A DNA stretch of 26,741 nucleotides. Source: JACQAI01 sp035507915. Its GTDB lineage: Bacteria > Pseudomonadota > Alphaproteobacteria > Elsterales > Elsteraceae. Shown in pieces: positions 1 through 6,468 of the stretch (its first letter is position 1; the number at the start of each line of letters is the position of its first letter). The translations under genes and the position numbers were made by a program. Location of the stretch: contig DATJNS010000031.1 in assembly GCA_035507915.1 (NCBI GenBank), positions 1 through 26,741 of the forward strand, in the 5' to 3' direction. The notes beneath the pieces are model-generated. The model ran no database searches and had not been told where the DNA came from. It saw only the letters and a list, made by a program, of their open reading frames with translations.

Positions 1-162
1 GTCCCAGATCAGCGTCGTGATGCCGCCGGCGGCGAGTTCCGCGGCAATGTCGCGCACGAACGGATTGACGCCGTAGATGGTCGGCAAAAGCACCACGCCG
101 GCGCGCTGGGTCTTGGCGCGCACGAGATAGCCGGCGGCGCCGTCGAATGTGATGTTCGTCAT
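1..162 (-). CDS. Dienelactone hydrolase family protein (5' part only)
   Basis: The first 54 residues of a gene that runs off the left edge. The start ATG at 160-162 is preceded by a GGGAG ribosome site about 5 bases away. The visible protein begins MTNITFDGAAGYLVRA and continues with GVVLLPTIYGVNPFVRDIA, the usual N-terminal strand and oxyanion-loop segment of dienelactone hydrolase (DLH) alpha/beta hydrolases. The catalytic Cys, Asp and His would lie in the missing part. DLH proteins open cyclic lactones in ring-cleavage pathways, but many members act on unrelated esters. A fumarylacetoacetate-hydrolase-family gene and a cupin lie upstream on the same strand, 203 bases away, so a shared catabolic role is possible but not shown. 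Confidence 0.75.
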   Translation of the reverse strand, partial: MTNITFDGAAGYLVRAKTQRAGVVLLPTIYGVNPFVRDIAAELAAGGITTLIWD

Positions 163-365
163 GGTCGCTCCCGGGCGAGAGGGCGGTCGGGGCAGGCTAA
201 GCGAAGAGCCGCCGGGAATCCAGCGCGCCCTCCCGACCGAACATTTCCATGCACCACTTTGAAGCAGGGTGTTTCCTGCGTGCGGGGCGGCGGCGGCGGC
301 GGCCGCCTGTTGCCGCAATCCCGTTCCCCTCCCGCCGGCGGGGAGGGGAAGGGATCGGCATGGGG
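163..365. other. Intergenic region with a GGC trinucleotide run
   Basis: No gene is supported in these 203 bases. They hold six tandem GGC units (286-303) that run into the palindrome GGCGGCCGCC (298-307), then the hairpin at 324-350. The open frames that cross the region on the plus strand are antisense shadows of the gene at 366-1301. Confidence 0.5.
324..350. repeat. GC-rich inverted repeat downstream of the FAH-family gene
   Basis: TTCCCCTCCC at 324-333 pairs perfectly with GGGAGGGGAA at 341-350 around a seven-base loop. It sits 15 bases past the stop of the minus-strand gene at 366-1301, the position of a terminator, but no T-run follows on either strand. It may be a transcript-end stabiliser or a copy of a dispersed GC-rich intergenic palindrome. 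Only one copy was noticed in the window. Confidence 0.5.
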
Positions 366-1301
366 TCAGCGGCTGGGCGCGTATTTGCCGGTCAACTGCG
401 GCGTGTGGGCGCCTTCGAGTCCCTTGTTCTTGTGCTCGAGCCTAGTGTCGCGCGACCAGGTACGCTTCAGATCGTCGCGCACCTTGACGTGCAGCTTTCC
501 GACCTTCTCGATCTCGAGCTCGATCTGGTCGCCGTCCTGGAAGGCGTTGAGGCCACGATGGTTGGTGCCCGTGGCGAGCACGTCACCCGGCTCCAAGGCG
601 TGGATCGAAGTCATCCACACGATGCAACGCGGGATCTTGTGCGCCATATCGTCGGTGTTGAAGTTCTGCATGAGCTTGCCGTTGTTGGTCAGGCGGATCT
701 GCAGATGGCCCGGATCGGGGATCTCGTCGGCGGTGACGATCCACGGGCCGATCGGCGCGAAGGTATCGCGCGACTTCATCTGATAGAAGGTGTTGCCGGC
801 CGGCGGCAGGCCGCGCGCCGAGCCGTCGATGAAGTTGACGTAGCCGAACACGTGGCTCATCGCCTGGGCGGCGCTCACCTTGCTCGCGCGCTTGCCGATC
901 ACGACCGCGATCTCGGCCTCGCCCTCGAAGATGGTCGCCGGCACGTCGGGCAGCACCATGGTGTCGCCCGGGCCGATGATGGCGGTCGAGGCCTTGTGGA
1001 AGGCGTTGATCGGGGCCGGCTCGCTGCGCGTGCCGTCCTCCATGTAATTGACCGCCATGCACGCGATGTTGCCGGGCTTGGGCAGCGGCGGGCGCAGCTT
1101 GACCTTGGCGAGCGGGATGCCGGTGCCGCTCTTCGCGGCGTCGTCGAGGCGGCCGCGATAGTCGGCGAAGCGCTCGATCAGCCCGCTCATCAGATTGCCG
1201 GGCGCGGTGTGCGGCACGTCGCGCACCAGCGAGGACACGTCGACCACGCTGTCGCCCTTGATCACGCCGAGTTTGAAGTCGTCGAAAAACGCGAGCTTCA
1301 T
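366..1301 (-). CDS. Fumarylacetoacetate hydrolase (FAH) family protein
   Basis: A 311-residue protein of the FAH fold, a Mg/Mn-dependent family that hydrolyses, decarboxylates or hydrates 2-oxo and 1,3-dioxo acids in aromatic-acid and sugar breakdown. The metal-ligand pattern is visible as EGEAE (126-130, likely E128 and E130) and NFIDGSARG (D159), followed by the conserved lysine in QMKSRDTFAP (K176) and the late GTNHRG motif (245-250). Length is normal for the single-domain family with its N-terminal cap. The start ATG (1299-1301) has a strong GGGAGGTAAC ribosome site. It follows the cupin gene by 13 bases, so the two are almost certainly co-transcribed. The exact substrate cannot be read from the sequence; ureidoglycolate-lyase, acylpyruvase and 2-hydroxyhepta-2,4-dienedioate-type activities all occur in this family. 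Confidence 0.9.
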   Translation of the reverse strand: MKLAFFDDFKLGVIKGDSVVDVSSLVRDVPHTAPGNLMSGLIERFADYRGRLDDAAKSGTGIPLAKVKLRPPLPKPGNIACMAVNYMEDGTRSEPAPINAFHKASTAIIGPGDTMVLPDVPATIFEGEAEIAVVIGKRASKVSAAQAMSHVFGYVNFIDGSARGLPPAGNTFYQMKSRDTFAPIGPWIVTADEIPDPGHLQIRLTNNGKLMQNFNTDDMAHKIPRCIVWMTSIHALEPGDVLATGTNHRGLNAFQDGDQIELEIEKVGKLHVKVRDDLKRTWSRDTRLEHKNKGLEGAHTPQLTGKYAPSR

Positions 1302-1314
1302 GGCTGTTACCTCC

Positions 1315-1665
1315 CTAGTCGATCGGCACGAAGATGGAATGGCGCATTTTGTCCTCGACCGCCTTGGACAGGTGGCCCTTGCCGGTGGTGTCCTCGACCA
1401 GGATCACCTCGCCGGCGCCGATCATGCGGCTCTCGCCGTCGCTCGCGGTGATCTGCACGCCGGCGTCGAGATTGATGATGTACTGGCGCCGCGGCGCCGT
1501 ATGCCAGTCGAGGTCGTAGTCGGCCTGGGTCTCGCGGAAGATGATGCCGGTGGCGCGCAAGCGCTTCGACAGCTTGCTGCCGCGCCGCTCCTCGACCCAC
1601 TCGACCTCGACGTCGCGAAAATGCGACTGGCCGTTCTCGTCCGCGTACAGGTTGTGGATCCGCAT
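1315..1665 (-). CDS. Small cupin-domain protein
   Basis: A 116-residue single-domain cupin. The ATG at 1663-1665 is chosen over an upstream in-frame codon at 1701 because a GGAG ribosome site lies 7 bases before it and the upstream extension (RDRSGPRRRP) looks like untranslated sequence. The core runs from the first cupin motif LDWHTAPRRQYIINLDAG to the second, GAGEVILVEDTTGKGH. Each contributes a histidine, but the usual second His of motif 1 is replaced, so metal binding is uncertain. Proteins of this type often sit beside catabolic enzymes and their catalytic role is mostly unknown. It is the first gene of a minus-strand operon with the FAH-family gene and diverges from the CoA-transferase at 1829. 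Confidence 0.8.
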   Translation of the reverse strand: MRIHNLYADENGQSHFRDVEVEWVEERRGSKLSKRLRATGIIFRETQADYDLDWHTAPRRQYIINLDAGVQITASDGESRMIGAGEVILVEDTTGKGHLSKAVEDKMRHSIFVPID

Positions 1666-1828
1666 CGGGCGCCTCCGGGGTCCGGATCGGTCTCGCGCCA
1701 TCTTTGCCGAGCCGGCGCCAACAGTCCACTTCGCTGCGAACCGACCATGCGGGCGCTGGACCGCGCGGCGCCCGATCGTGCTACCGTCGGGCCGACGGAG
1801 GGAGCGGGATGGACGCGAGGGAAGTCAG

Positions 1829-3007
1829 ATGCCGCTGACCGGCATCCGCGTGGTCGATCTGACGCGCGTGCTGTCGGGTCCGTACTGCTCGATGTTCCTC
1901 GCCGACATGGGCGCCGACGTGATCAAGGTCGAGGTGCCCGGCGAAGGCGACGGCGTACGCCGCCAGGGCGCCATGCGCGACGGGCTCAGCTGGTACTTCG
2001 CGGCCTTCAACCGCAACAAGCGCTCGGTGACGCTCGACCTGCGCTCGGACGAGGGCCGTGCGATCCTCGCCAGGCTGATCGAGCGCGCCGACGTCCTGGT
2101 CGACAATTTCCGTCCCGGCGTGCTCGACCGCATGGGTTTCACCGCGGCGCGCCTGGCAGAGCTCAAGCCCGACCTCGTGCGCTGCGCGATCACCGGCTTC
2201 GGCGACGACGGGCCCTATCGCGACCGTCCGGCGTTCGACTTCATCGCCCAGGCGATGAGTGGTTTCATGAGCGTGACCGGGACACCCGATGGGGCGCCGC
2301 TGCGCGCCGCGCCGCCGATCAGCGATCTGATCGCGGGTCTGCAGGGCGCGCTCGGCGTGTGCGCGGCGCTGGTCGGGCGCGCCAAGACCGGACGCGGCGA
2401 GCAGGTCGGCGCCAGCTTGACCAACGGACTGATCAGCTTCCTCGCCTACCTGGCGGCCGAGGCCCTGGAGACCGGCCGCCAGCCCGCGCGCACCGCCAAC
2501 GACCATCCGATCCTCGCGCCCTATGGCCTCTATCGCACGGCCGACGGCGAGGTCGCGATCGCGCCGGCCAACGAGGCGATCTATCGCAAGTTCATGGCGG
2601 CGATCGGCGCGACCGAGGCCGCCGCCGATCCGCGCTTCGCGACCAACGCCGGCCGCGTCGCCCATCGCGCGGCGATCAACCAAGCGGTCGAGGCCAAACT
2701 CGTCGCCGGCTCGACCGAGCATTGGATCGACGTGCTCAATCGGGCCGGCGTGCCGTGCGGCCGCGTGCTGAGCCTGCCCGAGGTATTCGCCGATCCCCAG
2801 GTGCGCCACCAGGAGATGGTCGTATCGGTCGACCATCCGGGACACGGCGCCGTCGAGATGCTCGGCTTCCCGATCAAGTTCGCCGCGTCGCCGTGCCGGG
2901 TGCGCCGTCCGGCGCCCGCGCTGGGCCAGCACACCGACGAGGTGCTGGCGGAGCTCGGTCTCGGCCGCGACGAGATCGCCCGCCTGCGCCAACAAGGCGT
3001 GGTGTAG
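1829..3007 (+). CDS. CaiB/BaiF class III CoA-transferase family protein
   Basis: A 392-residue class III (formyl-CoA-transferase type) enzyme, which moves coenzyme A between organic acids through an aspartyl-CoA anhydride. It opens with the hallmark LTGIRVVDLTRVLSGPYCS and FLADMGADVIKVEVPGEGD. The likely catalytic aspartate is D166 in PPISDLIAGLQG, matching the position of Asp169 in formyl-CoA transferase. The segment VDNFRPGVLDRMGF (91-104) is also typical. The ATG at 1829 follows GAGGGAAG; the longer open frame to 1541 overlaps the cupin gene antisense and is rejected. It is the first gene of a plus-strand series with the MBL hydrolase and a binding protein, but the palindromic repeat at 3029-3116 separates it from them. 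The acid substrate is unknown. Confidence 0.9.
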   Translation: MPLTGIRVVDLTRVLSGPYCSMFLADMGADVIKVEVPGEGDGVRRQGAMRDGLSWYFAAFNRNKRSVTLDLRSDEGRAILARLIERADVLVDNFRPGVLDRMGFTAARLAELKPDLVRCAITGFGDDGPYRDRPAFDFIAQAMSGFMSVTGTPDGAPLRAAPPISDLIAGLQGALGVCAALVGRAKTGRGEQVGASLTNGLISFLAYLAAEALETGRQPARTANDHPILAPYGLYRTADGEVAIAPANEAIYRKFMAAIGATEAAADPRFATNAGRVAHRAAINQAVEAKLVAGSTEHWIDVLNRAGVPCGRVLSLPEVFADPQVRHQEMVVSVDHPGHGAVEMLGFPIKFAASPCRVRRPAPALGQHTDEVLAELGLGRDEIARLRQQGVV

Positions 3008-3028
3008 AGTTCTTGCGGCTACTTCGGT

Positions 3029-3116
3029 CGTCATTGCGAGCGTAGCGAAGCAATCCAGAATCGCCGAGCGGATAGCCGCCTGGATTGCTTCGTCGCTGAC
3101 GCTCCTCGCAATGACG
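3029..3116. repeat. Palindromic intergenic repeat (alphaproteobacterial REP-like element)
   Basis: An imperfect inverted repeat of about 88 bases. The left arm begins CGTCATTGCGAGCG and includes AAGCAATCCAG; the right arm carries CTGGATTGCTTCG and ends TCGCAATGACG. Read as protein on the minus strand it gives the familiar false peptide DRHCEERQRRSNP. Elements of this design are scattered between genes in many Bradyrhizobiaceae and related alphaproteobacteria. It occupies most of the gap between the CoA-transferase and the MBL hydrolase and can fold into one long hairpin, which may dampen read-through. Confidence 0.85.
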
Positions 3117-3138
3117 GTCAAGCAGAGGGGAAAGAGCG

Positions 3139-4023
3139 ATGCGGGTTCGCTTGCTGGGCACCGGAACGCCGACGCCGTCGCTGCGGCGCATGTGCTCCGG
3201 CTACGTCGTCGAGACGGGCGACGACGTCATCGTGTTCGATCATGGCTTCGGCGCCCATCATCGCCTGCTCGAGCTCGGCATTCCGCCCACCAAGGTCACC
3301 CATCTGTTTCTCAGCCACGTCCACTATGACCATTGCGGCGACTATCCGCGGCTCGTGCTGACGCGCTGGGATCAGGGCGCCGGCAAGCTGCCCGAGCTCA
3401 AGGTCTACGGCCCGCCGCCGCTCGCCCGTATGACCGAGCAGCTGTTCAGCGCCGGCGGCGTGTACGACCCCGATCTCACCTCGCGCACGCAGCACGGCTG
3501 CAGCCTCGGCATCTACGAGGCGCGCGGCGGCGTGATGCCGCGCGTGCGCCCGGCGCCGGCGGTCCAGGAGCTCGCCAGCGGCGCGACGGTGCGCGACGGC
3601 GCCTGGCGGGTCGAGGTCGCGGCGGTCCGGCACTTCCAACCCTATCTCACCTGCTTCGGTTTCCGGCTCGAGACGCCGGAGGGCTCGTTCGTCTATTCGG
3701 GCGACAGCGGTCCGTCGAGCGGCATGCGCAAGCTCGCGCAGGACTGCGACATCCTGGTGCACATGTGCCACTACATCTCGGGCACCGCGCTCAACGAGCC
3801 GTTCGCCGAATCGTGCATGGGACATATGGAGCTCGCCGAGCTCGCCCAGGCGACCGGCGTGCGCAATCTGGTGGCGAGCCACATCACCGAACAGTTCGAC
3901 AAGCCGGGCATGCGCGAACGCGCGATCGCCGAGATGAGCCGCGTCTACAAGGGCAATCTGTTCTTCGGCGAGGATCTGATGGAGATCCCGGCGCGCGCGC
4001 CCACGCTCGCGAAGCTGATGTAG
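3139..4023 (+). CDS. MBL-fold (RNase Z / ElaC-like) metallo-hydrolase
   Basis: A 294-residue metallo-beta-lactamase-fold hydrolase. It begins MRVRLLGTGTPTPS, the opening strand of the RNase Z-like subgroup, and carries the zinc motif SHVHYDHCGD with H60, H62, D64 and H65. Further metal or structural residues are likely in YSGDSGPS and in ASHITEQF near the C-terminus. The insert between them (about 90-180) is longer than in compact ElaC proteins. The subgroup includes tRNA 3'-processing enzymes, arylsulfatases and lactonases. The neighbours, a CoA-transferase upstream and a binding protein 5 bases downstream, favour a small-molecule hydrolase over tRNA processing, but this is inference. The start ATG follows AGAGGGGAAAG. 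An antisense frame at 3118-3882 is a shadow. Confidence 0.88.
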   Translation: MRVRLLGTGTPTPSLRRMCSGYVVETGDDVIVFDHGFGAHHRLLELGIPPTKVTHLFLSHVHYDHCGDYPRLVLTRWDQGAGKLPELKVYGPPPLARMTEQLFSAGGVYDPDLTSRTQHGCSLGIYEARGGVMPRVRPAPAVQELASGATVRDGAWRVEVAAVRHFQPYLTCFGFRLETPEGSFVYSGDSGPSSGMRKLAQDCDILVHMCHYISGTALNEPFAESCMGHMELAELAQATGVRNLVASHITEQFDKPGMRERAIAEMSRVYKGNLFFGEDLMEIPARAPTLAKLM

Positions 4024-4028
4024 CCGCC

Positions 4029-5033
4029 ATGATCTCTGTCCGACGATTTGCCGGCGTGCTGCTCGGCCTGGTGCTCGCCGGCGGCGCGGCGCGCGCCGAC
4101 GACGTGATACGCGTCGCCGAGCAGTTCGGCCTCGCCTACATGCCGCTGCGCGTCGCGATCGACCGCAAGCTGATCGAGGCGGAGGCGGCCAAGCTCGGCG
4201 TCGCCGACGCGCGCGTCGAGGTCGTTCAGCTCGGTAGCGGCGCCGCGGTCAACGACGCCATCATCTCGGGCGGCGTCGACGTCGCGATGGCGGGCACCAC
4301 CGTGCTCCTCACGCTGTGGGACAAGACGGTCGGCCACGACACCGTCAAGGGCATGATGGCGATCGCCGACTCGCCGATCTACTTCAACACGATCGATCCG
4401 CGCATCCGCTCGATCCGCGATTTCGGCCCCGACGATCGCATCGCCATGACGGCCGGGCGCGGCACCCAGCATTTCATCACGCTGCAGATGGCCGCCGCGC
4501 AGGCGTTCGGCTGGGATCAGCGCGAGCGGCTGGACGCTCTGACGGTGTCGATGTCGCACCCCGACGGCGTGATCGCCCTGCTCTCGGGCAGGTCCGAGAT
4601 CAAGACCCACGCCACCACCGTGCCGTTCATCCAGACCGAGCTCGCCGATCCGCGCGTGCGCACCGTGCTCAACTCGTACGACGTGGCCGGCGGACGCAAC
4701 ACCTTGATCGTCGCCTACTGCGCGGAGAAATGGCACGCCGAGCATCCGCAGCTGTTCGCCGCGACCTACGCCGGCCTCGCCGCGGCGATGACGATGATCC
4801 GCGCCGACAAGCCGGGCGCCGCGCGCCTGTTCAAGCGCGTCGAGCCGACCAAGCTGTCGGTCGAGGAGATCGAAGCGATCCTGGCCGACGAGAACATGCT
4901 GGCCTTCAACCCGGCGCCCAGCAAGCTGATGGTGTACGCCGACTACATGCATCGGGTCGGGCTGCTCAAGCACCCCATCGCGCGCTGGCAGGACGTGTTC
5001 TTCGACAACGTCCACGGCTTGTCCGGCAGCTAG
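4029..5033 (+). CDS. ABC transporter substrate-binding protein, NitT/TauT (SsuA-like) type
   Basis: A 334-residue periplasmic binding protein. Residues 1-24 (MISVRRFAGVLLGLVLAGGAARA) form a classical Sec signal peptide ending in ARA before DDVIRVAEQFGLAYMPLRVA. The pattern of a first strand with a ligand loop, VQLGSGAAVNDAIISGGVDVAMAGTTVLL, and TAGRGTQHFITLQMAAA matches the family binding nitrate, sulfonates or thiamine precursors. No permease or ATPase gene is nearby, so it is an orphan in this window. The start is 5 bases after the MBL hydrolase stop, so the two are co-transcribed. The ligand cannot be inferred. Confidence 0.87.
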   Translation: MISVRRFAGVLLGLVLAGGAARADDVIRVAEQFGLAYMPLRVAIDRKLIEAEAAKLGVADARVEVVQLGSGAAVNDAIISGGVDVAMAGTTVLLTLWDKTVGHDTVKGMMAIADSPIYFNTIDPRIRSIRDFGPDDRIAMTAGRGTQHFITLQMAAAQAFGWDQRERLDALTVSMSHPDGVIALLSGRSEIKTHATTVPFIQTELADPRVRTVLNSYDVAGGRNTLIVAYCAEKWHAEHPQLFAATYAGLAAAMTMIRADKPGAARLFKRVEPTKLSVEEIEAILADENMLAFNPAPSKLMVYADYMHRVGLLKHPIARWQDVFFDNVHGLSGS

Positions 5034-5071
5034 CGTCGCCGCGCTTCGATATAGTCGAGAGACGGCCTTGG

Positions 5072-5131
5072 TGTGACGGCCGTCACATCGCGGTCACGCG
5101 TGTGACAAACCTGCGAGCGATCGCGAACAAT
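5072..5131 (+). promoter_or_regulatory. Two CRP/FNR-like palindromes with a possible promoter
   Basis: TGTGACGGCCGTCACA at 5072-5087 is a perfect 16-base palindrome and an exact TGTGA-N6-TCACA, the consensus for CRP-type dimers. Five bases later GTCAC-N4-GTGAC (5093-5106) has perfect arms in the opposite order. A weak promoter, GTGACA (5102-5107) with AACAAT (5126-5131) 18 bases on, overlaps the second palindrome. The gap between 5034 and 5209 holds no gene. The target would be the three small genes starting at 5210. The regulator is not in the window. Confidence 0.5.
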
Positions 5132-5209
5132 TCGTACGCATTTCGTCGCAAGAGCGGGCCCCGGCGTTTCGTCGTCAAAACGGCACGACGCCAACCGATG
5201 GAGCCCAGA

Positions 5210-5407
5210 ATGATCTCCTTGACCCGCCGCGAGTTCGAGGCCGCCTCGAGCGCCCTCACCCAGGTCTGGACCGAGGCCCGTTGGGCCGCCTTGGCGCGCC
5301 GCGCGCGCCGTCGGCAAGCGCTGTCCGAGCTCGAGCGTCCCGCATCGCGCGGCACCGCGCGCTCGACGTCCCCGCATCCGGCCGGCTCGCCCCCGGGGGT
5401 GCACTGA
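5210..5407 (+). CDS. Small basic hypothetical protein
   Basis: A 65-residue protein of unknown function. The ATG at 5210 has GGAG seven bases upstream; an in-frame ATG at 5198 would add four residues. Residues 1-48 are rich in Arg and Ala and could form an amphipathic helix (LTRREFEAASSALTQVWTEA). The tail is rich in Pro and Ser and looks disordered. No known family was recognised. It starts a chain in which the next gene begins 8 bases later and the third overlaps the second by four bases, which supports a real operon rather than chance frames. Antisense frames across it show low-complexity composition and are less plausible. Confidence 0.5.
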   Translation: MISLTRREFEAASSALTQVWTEARWAALARRARRRQALSELERPASRGTARSTSPHPAGSPPGVH

Positions 5408-5415
5408 GCCCGGCG

Positions 5416-5634
5416 ATGTCGCCGCGGGCCCTCTGGCGCCAGTTGATTCGCGTCTGCCGGCGCGAGCGGGCGCGCTGGCTTGCGCCGTGCATCGACAGTC
5501 CGCTCGACGACCGGCCGCGCCTGGCCAGCGAGTTGCTCGAGAGCGTCGGTCCGAGCGTGCTGCACGAGACGGGCTTCCTGCGGCGCCGGCGCGTGCGGCG
5601 CATTCGGTACGTGCGGGTGCGGGGGCTCCGATGA
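5416..5634 (+). CDS. Small arginine-rich hypothetical protein
   Basis: A 72-residue strongly basic protein beginning MSPRALWRQLIRVCRRERARW and ending in a run of arginines (FLRRRRVRRIRYVRVRGLR). It has two cysteines and no signal peptide or membrane segment. No family was recognised; nucleic-acid or membrane-surface binding would fit the charge but is speculation. The start ATG is eight bases past the previous stop, and its own TGA (5632-5634) overlaps the ATG of the secreted cysteine-rich gene (ATGA at 5631-5634), suggesting translational coupling. Confidence 0.45.
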   Translation: MSPRALWRQLIRVCRRERARWLAPCIDSPLDDRPRLASELLESVGPSVLHETGFLRRRRVRRIRYVRVRGLR

Positions 5635-5975
5635 CGCGCGCCCGGCTCGCGTGGCTGGCGGGTGCCGCGGTCGTTCTGGCCATCGCGACGGCCCCGGCGA
5701 GCCATGCGGGCGCCGCCACCAACTGCCGCCTGGGCAGCGACCTGGTCGCCCCTGGACGGGCGATGTGCCTCGACGGCTTCACGACCGTGTGTCAACCGAC
5801 CGGCGCATGGGCGGTCGATCGCCATGCCCCCTGCTTCGCTGGCGGCGTCACGCGCGCGGCGTGCCAGATCAGCGCCTACGAGACCGCGGCGCCGGGCGCG
5901 CGCACCTGCAGCGCCGGGCGGCCGCGCCAATGCTCCGAGCACGGCGAGTGGATCGACCTCGCCGGCGGCTGTTAG
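5631..5975 (+). CDS. Secreted protein with two four-cysteine modules
   Basis: A 114-residue protein with a clear Sec signal peptide (MTRARLAWLAGAAVVLAIATAPASHAGA) followed by about 85 residues with eight cysteines. They fall into two tandem modules: C-x13-C-x7-C-x13-C and C-x14-C-x7-C-x12-C. In both, the third cysteine is followed at the same distance by G-x-W (CQPTGAW and CSEHGEW) and the second is preceded by APG. This is an internal duplication of a likely disulfide-bonded domain in the periplasm or outside the cell. No named family was recognised with confidence. It is the last of three plus-strand genes and converges with the ChaB gene, ending 10 bases from it. Confidence 0.65.
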   Translation: MTRARLAWLAGAAVVLAIATAPASHAGAATNCRLGSDLVAPGRAMCLDGFTTVCQPTGAWAVDRHAPCFAGGVTRAACQISAYETAAPGARTCSAGRPRQCSEHGEWIDLAGGC

Positions 5976-5985
5976 GACGCGCCGA

Positions 5986-6384
5986 TCAGCCTCGGTGGTG
6001 CAGCTTCTTGAGCCGCTCGACTACCGCCTCGGCCGACTCGTCGTGCGGCGTCGCGTGCGGCCTCGCTTCGGGAGGTTTTTCCACCCATTTGCCGCCGACC
6101 TTGTCGTAGTGGCGATGGACCGCCGCCCAGCCGAGATGCCCGGCGTGCTCGGGGTCGTTGTATTCCTCGAGCCCGTAATTGTAGGCCTGCACGAACAGCT
6201 GCTGCGCTTCCTCGGGCAGCCGGTCGCGGACCGGCTCGGGCAGGATCTCGGCCAGGAGCTTGGGCACGAACGTGCTCGGCCGGGCCTTGGCGGGCGCAGC
6301 CGGAGCGTTTGGGCCGCGGAGGCGGTTGGGCCGCCGCATTTTCGACCGCTGCGGGTCGGGCGGCGTGGTGGGATCGTTCGGCAT
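5986..6384 (-). CDS. ChaB family protein with N-terminal basic extension
   Basis: A 132-residue protein whose middle part (LPEPVRDRLPEEAQQLFVQA through GWAAVHRHYDKVGGKW) is a complete ChaB domain, about 60 residues. ChaB is named as a putative regulator of the ChaA cation antiporter in E. coli, but its biochemistry is poorly known. Ahead of the domain is a Pro/Arg-rich, probably disordered stretch; behind it is a charged tail ending VVERLKKLHHRG. The ATG at 6384 is preferred because AGAGGTG lies before it; an in-frame ATG at 6414 is possible. No chaA or chaC is near. A second ChaB gene lies at 9595-9804. Confidence 0.85.
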   Translation of the reverse strand: MPNDPTTPPDPQRSKMRRPNRLRGPNAPAAPAKARPSTFVPKLLAEILPEPVRDRLPEEAQQLFVQAYNYGLEEYNDPEHAGHLGWAAVHRHYDKVGGKWVEKPPEARPHATPHDESAEAVVERLKKLHHRG

Positions 6385-6468
6385 CGTGGCACCTCTGGAC
6401 GGTTCACGGGCCATTCGATCCCCGGCGTCCGGGCTCCGCCTTGATTTAGCGCAAATTCGCCCGGCGCC

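Noticed and set aside
1781..3121. Minus-strand frame whose start reads VSDEAIQAAIRSAILDCFATLAMT
   Set aside because: That peptide is the translation of the palindromic repeat, and the rest is antisense to the CoA-transferase.
5030..5942. Minus-strand frames opposite the three small genes
   Set aside because: Low-complexity Arg/Ala/Gly composition, no ribosome site or family match; the plus-strand chain has a signal peptide, a cysteine pattern and an ATGA overlap.
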